DNA of 64,000 nucleotides from Novipirellula artificiosorum (GTDB lineage Bacteria; Planctomycetota; Planctomycetia; Pirellulales; Pirellulaceae): positions 415,304 to 479,303 of the forward strand of contig NZ_SJPV01000006.1 of assembly GCF_007860135.1 (NCBI RefSeq). Reading direction: 5' to 3'. Positions 54,796-61,986 of this stretch are shown one piece after another. How positions within the stretch are numbered: position 1 is the stretch's first letter; every line of letters begins with the position of its first letter. The position numbers and the translations under genes were made by a program. Below the pieces are notes generated by a model. It saw only the letters and a program-made list of their open reading frames with translations. It had not been told where the DNA came from and made no database searches.

Positions 54796-56538
54796 GTGCT
54801 GATCTTCTTGATGCTCAGCAGTTTGGGCAATTTCTTGATGCTGGTTCTTTACCGGGGCAACTTTGCGGTACGCGGGTCGTGGACGCTATTGATGTTCACG
54901 ATGGGCACCGTCGCGGTCGCTCGCGTCGCCATTGAAAACGATCGCAAGTATGCTTTGGGTTATCAAGTGGCACTTGGGTTGGCCAGTTTGGTGGCGATGC
55001 TGCGTTTCTTTGGTTCGCCCATTTTCAGCACCTTCATGTTGGCACTGATCGGTTACTTGGCCGACCGAATTGTCTACGACTGCACGCTGATCGATGAATC
55101 GCTCGATGCGAGCGGCCAAGGCCTGATCGACACGGGGCGGCATTTTGTTCGCAGTCAGCTGGAAGCGAGCCAGCAGCGCAGTGTGGAGGGTGAACCGGCT
55201 CCAAGCGATCCGGCGCCAAAGTCGGTGCGACGAAGGAAGACGCATCAACCGGGACGGACCGTCATGTACCTTGCTCTCGGTGCGCTGCCGTTGTTTGGAT
55301 TGGGCCAATTCTTTATCAGTAGCAATCCGGACAGTTCGAGCCGTGCAATGTGGTTGCTGGCGATCTACCTGTTTTCAAGTTTTTCGCTGCTGGTCACGAC
55401 GAGTTTCTTGGGGCTTCGTCGTTACTTGCGTCAACGCCACACCGAAATGCCTGCGGACGTCTCGGTCGGATGGATGGTGGGGGGATTGGGGTTGATCGCG
55501 CTCATCCTCATCGTTTCCTATCTCGCACCCAAGCCGGGGCAGACCCTTGCCTCGTTCAAGCCGCCCGGCTTTTTGAAGTCAGCCGAGGATTTGACTCCAA
55601 GCCAGTTTGGTTGGGGGGATGAGGCAACGAAGAAGAAGAGTCCCGGTGCCGCGACAACCGGCAACGATAAGAACGCGGGTGAGAAAGAGGTGCAGGAGCT
55701 ATCGAGCCAACAGGGAGCACCGCCGGGTGATTCAGGAGACGGGAAGGCCGAGCAGGGGCCTGCAGGGAAACAAAAGGGTGGCAAACAGCCCGCCGAAGGC
55801 AGTTCGTCCTCAGCTGACGGGAAAAAGCAGCAAGGTGAGCAGGGTGACCAAGGGGATCCGTCGGATCGCAAAGATGCCGAGAGCCCGAACGCGGAACCGC
55901 CGCAAGGCGATTCGACGGTAACCGAAACGCAGCCCAGGGATGCATCGGAGCAGACAGCCCAGCAGCAAGAGACTGCGAAGAATGAAAACGGAGAAGGGAA
56001 TCGATCCGCAGCGGACAATGAAAAGCCATCGTCAAGCGTGTTGAAGCCGATCGCCAACGTGATTTCGATGATCGGTTCGATCCTACGCTGGCTCATCATG
56101 GTCGTATTGATGGGAGTGATTGGAGTGTTTTTGTGGATCCACCGCGAAGCGATTCTTGATTGGTGGAATCGACTTTGGAACCGAAACCGTGACCAGGACT
56201 CGGTGGAGTCAGCGCAGCCCTTGGAGCTCGAGGCATTGGACTCTCAGCGTCCGTTCTCCTCGTTCCGAAACCCCGTCGGCAAAGAAAAGGATCCTCGCCA
56301 GGTGGTGATTGTTACCTTTCAAGCCTTCGAAGCTTGGGCCCGCGAGCAAGGAGCCAGTCGCCGCAAAGACGAAACGCCGACTGAGTTTTTGAAGCGAATG
56401 GCGACGACACTCCCGGATGTCTCGTCCGCAGCGAACCAAGTGGTCGATGCGTACAACCGCGTCGTCTATGGTGATGGTGCCGCCACGTCGTCCGACGTTT
56501 CTGCTGCCGCGGTGGTTTGGCACAATATGGCCCGTTAA
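54796..56538 (+). CDS. Multi-pass membrane protein with C-terminal DUF4129
   Basis: Membrane protein of about 580 residues. Several hydrophobic segments lie before residue 260, then a long low-complexity linker rich in Gly, Ser, Lys, Gln and Glu (about 270-415), another membrane segment (about 425-450) and a cytoplasmic DUF4129 domain (QAFEAWAREQGASRRKDETPTEFLKRMA). The start is doubtful: GTG 54796 has no ribosome site and would begin inside a hydrophobic segment, while the frame runs back without a stop to the amber codon at 54727-54729, with ATT 54736 as the only alternative. DUF4129 proteins often occur with transglutaminase/MoxR operons, not seen here. Confidence 0.8.
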   Translation: MLIFLMLSSLGNFLMLVLYRGNFAVRGSWTLLMFTMGTVAVARVAIENDRKYALGYQVALGLASLVAMLRFFGSPIFSTFMLALIGYLADRIVYDCTLIDESLDASGQGLIDTGRHFVRSQLEASQQRSVEGEPAPSDPAPKSVRRRKTHQPGRTVMYLALGALPLFGLGQFFISSNPDSSSRAMWLLAIYLFSSFSLLVTTSFLGLRRYLRQRHTEMPADVSVGWMVGGLGLIALILIVSYLAPKPGQTLASFKPPGFLKSAEDLTPSQFGWGDEATKKKSPGAATTGNDKNAGEKEVQELSSQQGAPPGDSGDGKAEQGPAGKQKGGKQPAEGSSSSADGKKQQGEQGDQGDPSDRKDAESPNAEPPQGDSTVTETQPRDASEQTAQQQETAKNENGEGNRSAADNEKPSSSVLKPIANVISMIGSILRWLIMVVLMGVIGVFLWIHREAILDWWNRLWNRNRDQDSVESAQPLELEALDSQRPFSSFRNPVGKEKDPRQVVIVTFQAFEAWAREQGASRRKDETPTEFLKRMATTLPDVSSAANQVVDAYNRVVYGDGAATSSDVSAAAVVWHNMAR

Positions 56539-56640
56539 ACAATCTGGCCCGTTAAACAATCTGGCCCGTTAAACAATCTGGCCCGTTAAACAATCTGGCC
56601 CGTTAAACAATCTGGCCCGTTAAACAATCTGGCCCGTTAA
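56529..56640. repeat. 17-bp tandem repeat across two convergent stop codons
   Basis: Seven copies of GGCCCGTTAA at a strict 17-base period (56529, 56546, 56563, 56580, 56597, 56614, 56631), joined by ACAATCT. The first copy contains the stop of the DUF4129 gene (TAA at 56536-56538) and the last contains the stop of the phosphoesterase gene (TTA at 56637-56639 on the plus strand). Expansion here changes neither protein. Confidence 0.95.
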
Positions 56641-57407
56641 CGCGACGATCGGTTACCCCCATTTTCGCAGTCGAACTCAATTTCGATGGGATGAAACGGA
56701 ACGTGGCGTATTGCTGCGCCGCCGCTATAGAACTGCATCTGATGATGTTCGTATCCAAGCACCATTCGATGGGTGTGTCCAAACACGACGCGGCGGATCC
56801 CGTTGTCGAAGTTGAGATCATGCAGATCGAGAAACCGCGCTAACTTGTTCACCGCCATCCGATTGCGATGGGCAATCGCCGCGGCGACCTTGTGCCCCCG
56901 CGCGGCGACGATCGCATCATAAGGGGCAAATCGCCACAATGGCGCGCGTTTCTTGTCAGCCCATTTTTGGCGGTAGTTCTCAAAACGTGCGATTGTCCCA
57001 CGGCCTTCGATTTGATCGCCGTGAAGCATCACGGTGTCATCGATACGCAAAACGTCGCCCATCAAAACGAAGTTGGATTGATCGTCCACTTGACGACGGA
57101 CCTCATCCAAGAAGGCAGGGCTGGCATCATGATTGCCGCACAGGAAAACGAATTGATGATTGGGAAACCGGTTGTGCCACGATCGCAAATAGCCACTTGC
57201 GAAACGGACGGCTTCCAACTCGTCGCGAAAACGGCTCCAGCGAAAATCAAACAGGTCGCCTCCCCACACCACCACATCCGATCGCTCGATCATCGACGCG
57301 ATCAAGTACTCGTGTTCTTCCGCCGTGCTCCGCGAACTCATTAAATGTAGGTCCGAGATGAAAACCACTCGTTTCGGCAGCGGTTTGCTGGGCCAGTCGT
57401 GGATCAC
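56637..57407 (-). CDS. Metallophosphoesterase, LpxH-like
   Basis: Calcineurin-type phosphoesterase of 256 residues. Two-metal motifs are all there: SDLHL, GGDLFDFRWS, CGNHD, MLHGDQ and FGHTH. The order and the spacing match the LpxH/UDP-diacylglucosamine hydrolase branch, so action on a lipid or nucleotide phosphodiester is likely. The start is a GTG at 57407, overlapping the pgi stop as GTGA, so the two genes are translationally coupled; the longer ORF open to 57536 is within pgi and not used. It ends on the 17-bp repeat. Confidence 0.88.
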   Translation of the reverse strand: MIHDWPSKPLPKRVVFISDLHLMSSRSTAEEHEYLIASMIERSDVVVWGGDLFDFRWSRFRDELEAVRFASGYLRSWHNRFPNHQFVFLCGNHDASPAFLDEVRRQVDDQSNFVLMGDVLRIDDTVMLHGDQIEGRGTIARFENYRQKWADKKRAPLWRFAPYDAIVAARGHKVAAAIAHRNRMAVNKLARFLDLHDLNFDNGIRRVVFGHTHRMVLGYEHHQMQFYSGGAAIRHVPFHPIEIEFDCENGGNRSSR

Positions 57408-59044
57408 GACGACTTCAACTCGCGATAACGCTGGATCAATTGATTGGTCGAGCTGTCGTGATTGAGGGGCGAGTCGGTTGATTGCAGTTCCGGAATGATT
57501 TGCTGGGCAAGGACTTTGCCCAACTCCACGCCCCATTGATCAAACGAGTCGATTTGCCAAATCACTCCTTGCACGAAGACACTGTGTTCATAGAGCGCGA
57601 TCAATTTCCCAAGTACCGCCGGAGTCAAGCGATCGATCAAAAGAGTGTTCGAAGGTCGATTGCCTTCGAAAACACGATGAGGGATTAACTCCGCTTCGGT
57701 CCCTTCGTCCTTGACCTGTTGTTGCGTCTTGCCCATGGCGAGTGCCTCGCCTTGTGCAATCACGTTGGCGACTAAGTAATCTTGATGGCTACCCCGTGGA
57801 TTCAGTGAGTTGACGAATGCGATGAAGTCGCACGGAATCAAATGGGTCCCTTGATGAATCAGTTGATAGAACGAGTGCTGGCCGTTCGTTCCTGGTTCGC
57901 CCCAGAAGATTGGACTCGTATCGTAATCCACACGCGTTCCGGCCAAGGTCGTGGATTTGCCATTGCTTTCCATTGTCAACTGCTGCAGATAGGCTGGGAA
58001 ACGTTTCAGGTACTGATCGTAAGGCAGCACTGCAACCGTTGAAGCCCCAAAAAAGTTGGCATACCAAACCGTCAATAGCCCCATGATCACCGGTAAGTTC
58101 TGATCGAAGGGTGCGGTCCGGAAGTGTTGGTCCATTTCATGGAAACCATCGAGCAGTTCGCGAAAGTGCTTGGGCCCAATGGCAAGCATCGTTGACAACC
58201 CGATTGCCGCATCCATGGAATAGCGGCCACCGACCCAGTCCCAGAAGACAAACATGTTGTCGGTGTCGATCCCAAACTCCTTGACTTTTTCGGCATTGGT
58301 GGAAACCGCAACGAAGTGCTTCGCCACCGCGGATTCATCGTCCCCGAGTCCGCTCAGCAACCACGACCGTGCCGATCGGGCATTGGTCATCGTTTCCAGC
58401 GTCGTGAACGTCTTGGAGGAGACAATGAAGAGTGTTTCTGCTGGATCAAGGTCACGCGTCGCTTCGAAAAAATCGGTTCCGTCGACATTCGAAACATAAC
58501 GCAGCGTTAGGTTGCGGTTGCTATAGTGCCGCAGCGCCTCGTAGGCCATGACAGGACCAAGATCCGATCCGCCGATCCCAATGTTGACGACGTTGCGAAT
58601 TGGCTTTCCGGTATGGCCTTTCCAGCGACCGTCGGTGACTCGGCTACAAAACCCAGACATCTTGTCGAGGACTTCGTGCACACCCGGAACAATGTTCTCA
58701 CCTTCGAACTCGATTTTCGCTTCGCGAGGAGCCCGCAGCGCCGTGTGTAGCACCGCACGCCGCTCGGTGACATTGATTTTTTCACCTTTAAACATCGCCT
58801 CGATGTGCTGTTTCAATTGGGCGGATTCCGCCAGCCGGGTCAGTTGTTGAACCGTTTCGGCATTGATGCGATTTTTTGAGTAGTCGAGAGTCAGTCCAAT
58901 CGCGTCGACCGTGAAGGTCTTGGCCCGATCGGCATCCTCCGCAAACCATTGCCGAAGGTGCTTGTCTTTGATCTGCTCAAAATGATCCGAAAGCGATTTC
59001 CAGGCGTCGGTCGATGTCAAACCGTTAGCATTCGTGGCGGTCAT
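57404..59044 (-). CDS. pgi: Glucose-6-phosphate isomerase
   Basis: Interconverts glucose-6-phosphate and fructose-6-phosphate. The 546 residues are the family's length for the long type. Signatures are FGASTVAVLPYDQYLKRFPA, NGKSTTL, GEPGTNGQHSFYQLIHQGT with catalytic Glu and His, and GGRYSMDAAIGL. It is the first gene of the two-gene unit with the phosphoesterase, overlapping it by GTGA. The upstream FHA-EAL gene is about 110 bases away on the same strand. Confidence 0.95.
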   Translation of the reverse strand: MTATNANGLTSTDAWKSLSDHFEQIKDKHLRQWFAEDADRAKTFTVDAIGLTLDYSKNRINAETVQQLTRLAESAQLKQHIEAMFKGEKINVTERRAVLHTALRAPREAKIEFEGENIVPGVHEVLDKMSGFCSRVTDGRWKGHTGKPIRNVVNIGIGGSDLGPVMAYEALRHYSNRNLTLRYVSNVDGTDFFEATRDLDPAETLFIVSSKTFTTLETMTNARSARSWLLSGLGDDESAVAKHFVAVSTNAEKVKEFGIDTDNMFVFWDWVGGRYSMDAAIGLSTMLAIGPKHFRELLDGFHEMDQHFRTAPFDQNLPVIMGLLTVWYANFFGASTVAVLPYDQYLKRFPAYLQQLTMESNGKSTTLAGTRVDYDTSPIFWGEPGTNGQHSFYQLIHQGTHLIPCDFIAFVNSLNPRGSHQDYLVANVIAQGEALAMGKTQQQVKDEGTEAELIPHRVFEGNRPSNTLLIDRLTPAVLGKLIALYEHSVFVQGVIWQIDSFDQWGVELGKVLAQQIIPELQSTDSPLNHDSSTNQLIQRYRELKSS

Positions 59045-59154
59045 TGCGTCTGTTTCCCTCGTAGATTCAAAATCGAAGCGTTTGCCGCGAATCTATCGAA
59101 AACGAGGGGTTTCGAACAGCGGGGAATAGAAAGCCCAGCCAAACTCGAGCGAAA

Positions 59155-60282
59155 TCAAGCAGGAGCGGGACGGCCGTAGTAGTAGCCTTGACCAAGATGG
59201 AAACCGAGTTCGGTGCAGGTCTCCGATTCTGCTTCGGTTTCGACTCCTTCGGCTAATGCCATGATGTCGAGGTCGCAAACCATGTTGACCAGATTCGACA
59301 GCATCTTTCGTCGACAACTGTCCGCGGTATCAATATCGCGAATCAAAGAGATATCGAATTTGACGATATGGGGTCGTGCTTCAATCAATTCCGCCAGTCT
59401 CGCCTGACCTGAACCGAAGTCATCGTAGGCCAGTTTGATGTCTTGCTCATCGAGTGCCGCAACCAGGTCCTTCATCACGGCGCGATCGGTAACGGTCGAT
59501 TCGTGGATTTCCAACACGATGTTGGCGTTGCCCGCCATTTCGCGAGTTTGAACCAACGATTCAATCAGTCCTGCGCAGTCATCCATTTCTTTGGGATGCG
59601 TGTTGACGAACAATTGTGGACCTTCGGGGAAATCTCGTCCGACACGAATTCCTTCCCAGCGCAACAGTCGACTCAGTTCGACCTCCAGACTCAGTTGTTC
59701 GGCAGCATGAAACATCGCTCCCACCGATTCGAGACCAAAGACACTGCCTCGACCAAGGATTTCGTGACCGATGATTTCGTGGGTACCGGTCGTGAGGTCG
59801 ACAATCGTTTGAAAATGTGGCTTCACGAGCCGTTCTGCCATCAAGCGGTCGAACTGCACCAGTGCGAGAGCTTGGTCACAAATGTTCTCGGCATAGGTCC
59901 CATTGGTCGCGCCGGTTGCGGATTGGCGGTAGACTCGAAAAGGTGCTTCGGCGAAGTGGATCAATTCCTCTTCGCCAATTTTGACCGGCTGTTTCGGCAC
60001 GACACGTTTGCCGTTGATGTAGGTGCCGTTGGTGCTACCCAAGTCTGTCAACCACAAGCCGCCCTCCTTGACGCTCAGCGATGCATGTTGGCCGCTGACG
60101 GTGCGAAATTGAAGCCGCAAAGATACGCCTGGCTTGCGCCCGATCACGTAGGGCTCGTCGTCAATTGGCAAGTGGATAATGGTTTCACCGGGTTGCGTCG
60201 GACCCGACAAAAACCAAACGTCCTCCACCAGCGCAGTGCTGCGCCGCAGTCGTTCTAACGTTAAGTTGTCGATCGTAGGCAT
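59155..60282 (-). CDS. FHA-EAL protein, possible c-di-GMP phosphodiesterase
   Basis: A protein of about 375 residues from ATG 60282. The FHA domain (about residues 45-120, YVIGRKPGVSLRLQFRTVSGQHASL, GSTNGTYINGKRV) binds phosphothreonine on partner proteins. The EAL domain follows from about 155; the EAL signature reads EIL in IIGHEILGR, the DDFG motif (YDDFGSGQARL) and AEGVETE are kept. So c-di-GMP binding or hydrolysis is possible. A phosphothreonine reader on a c-di-GMP enzyme fits a kinase-rich genome. It is divergent from the AAA+ gene over about 290 bases. Confidence 0.9.
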   Translation of the reverse strand: MPTIDNLTLERLRRSTALVEDVWFLSGPTQPGETIIHLPIDDEPYVIGRKPGVSLRLQFRTVSGQHASLSVKEGGLWLTDLGSTNGTYINGKRVVPKQPVKIGEEELIHFAEAPFRVYRQSATGATNGTYAENICDQALALVQFDRLMAERLVKPHFQTIVDLTTGTHEIIGHEILGRGSVFGLESVGAMFHAAEQLSLEVELSRLLRWEGIRVGRDFPEGPQLFVNTHPKEMDDCAGLIESLVQTREMAGNANIVLEIHESTVTDRAVMKDLVAALDEQDIKLAYDDFGSGQARLAELIEARPHIVKFDISLIRDIDTADSCRRKMLSNLVNMVCDLDIMALAEGVETEAESETCTELGFHLGQGYYYGRPAPA

Positions 60283-60571
60283 GCAAATCACATTCATTCA
60301 ACAATGACATCACCGGGGGGTCTTTCTGCCGATCAGGGCGACCGCCGTCAAAAATGTAGGTTGCAATTCTTGAGGGAGTTGACAAAACGCCAGTTTTTTC
60401 TTCATGAATTCTACTTTTCTCAGACGGGTTGTCGCCTGCCTCGAATTGCAAGCTAGGTTTGAACGCGGCAATGCAACCGAACCTCGGGGATGCCGACGCA
60501 GGTGTGACGATTATTCGGCTCACCCCGACGACTTGATCGCTCGTCCCACGCATACAACCCAACCAAACGTT

Positions 60572-61897
60572 ATGGCTGTACTTACAAACGACACACAATC
60601 TTTCGAACCCAGCATGCTTGGTGGGCTGCTATCGGACGATACGTTCTGGCCGGCACAACCGCGCGACATGCACGAAACGGGATTAAGCGGATCCTATGTC
60701 GATGGATTGCTTGTCAAAATTCTTCTGGTAACGGGAACCGTCAGTGGCCGAAATTGCTCGGAAAAGATTGGTTTGCCGTTTCGTGTGGTGGAGCCTTTGC
60801 TCGATTCGCTTCGCACGCGGAAGTTGGTGACGCATGTTCGACCTGCTCCGTTCAATGATTACTACTATTCCTTGACCGACGCAGGTCAAAAGCAGGCACA
60901 GAACCAGATGCAGCATTGCAGCTATACCGGTGCTGCTCCCGTCCCGCTCGCGGACTACGTGCTCAGCGTTGAAGCTCAAGCCGCAGGGATCGATCCGATT
61001 GATCGCGATCAGCTTCGCGCCGCGCTGCAGTCGATCTCGTACCAAAACGAACTGTTGGACCTGCTCGGTCCCGCCGTCAATAGCAACACGGGGATGTTCC
61101 TCTTCGGGCCTCCCGGCAACGGCAAAACGACGATCGCCCGTTGCTTGACGCAGTGCCTCGGTCAAGAAATTTGGATTCCCAATGCAATTTTGGATGATGG
61201 CAATTTGATTAAGTTGCAGGATGATGCGTTTCACCGTCCGGCGCCTGTGCCCGAGGTGGGAGGTGACATTCTAAGGGGCCAAGAATGGGATCATCGCTGG
61301 ATACGGATCCGTCGGCCGACGGTGGTTGTGGGTGGCGAGCTCGTGATGGGCAATCTTGAAGTTCGCCACGATCCTCGATCGAATATCTGCGAAGCACCGT
61401 TGCAAATGAAAAGCAATTGTGGTTGCTTGCTGATTGATGACTTTGGTCGACAGCGGATTGCACCCGAGGAGCTTTTGAATCGTTGGATCGTGCCGCTCGA
61501 GAATAAATGTGACTACTTGACGCTTCCAACAGGCAAGAAGATTCAGATTCCGTTTGAACAGTTGATCATTTTTTCGACCAACATTGATCCCAACTCGCTG
61601 GTTGATGAAGCATTCCTTCGCCGAGTCCCTTACAAAATCTTTGTCTCGGATCCTTCGCCGGAAGAGTACCGAAAGCTGATTCAAGCGGTCATCAAGCAAC
61701 TCGGGTTCCCCGATACACCGCAAGCGGCGGATCATTTATTTAAGTACTACGAGGACAGCGGTCGCAAGATGCGACGTTGTCATCCGCGAGATTTACTGAC
61801 TCAGGTCGCCAATTTCTGCAAATACCGAAACATCCCGCTGACACTGCAGCCCGATTATTTGGATCAAGCTTGCAAGAGCTATTTCAGCCAATTGTAG
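60572..61897 (+). CDS. Winged-helix AAA+ ATPase
   Basis: AAA+ ATPase of 441 residues from ATG 60572 (the open frame further upstream is unlikely). Residues about 40-115 form a winged-helix-like domain (VKILLVTGTVSGRNCSEKIG, then YYSLTDAGQ). The ATPase has Walker A FGPPGNGKTT (about 177-186), Walker B LLIDDF (about 285-290) and sensor-like FSTNIDP. The arginine-finger region is FLRRVPYKI. Its substrate is unknown. It lies 89 bases before the kinase-tubulin gene on the same strand, so joint function is likely (inference). Confidence 0.88.
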   Translation: MAVLTNDTQSFEPSMLGGLLSDDTFWPAQPRDMHETGLSGSYVDGLLVKILLVTGTVSGRNCSEKIGLPFRVVEPLLDSLRTRKLVTHVRPAPFNDYYYSLTDAGQKQAQNQMQHCSYTGAAPVPLADYVLSVEAQAAGIDPIDRDQLRAALQSISYQNELLDLLGPAVNSNTGMFLFGPPGNGKTTIARCLTQCLGQEIWIPNAILDDGNLIKLQDDAFHRPAPVPEVGGDILRGQEWDHRWIRIRRPTVVVGGELVMGNLEVRHDPRSNICEAPLQMKSNCGCLLIDDFGRQRIAPEELLNRWIVPLENKCDYLTLPTGKKIQIPFEQLIIFSTNIDPNSLVDEAFLRRVPYKIFVSDPSPEEYRKLIQAVIKQLGFPDTPQAADHLFKYYEDSGRKMRRCHPRDLLTQVANFCKYRNIPLTLQPDYLDQACKSYFSQL

Positions 61898-61986
61898 ATT
61901 TGACGAGCCACTTCCAGTCGCAACGAGAGATTCTCGCTTCCGAAGAAACGATCCCCCAACAATCTTGTTCGAAAGCCGCTGTTTAG

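Noticed and set aside
56529..56640. Possible CRISPR array
   Set aside because: The 17-base units are contiguous, without unique spacers, and no cas gene is present.
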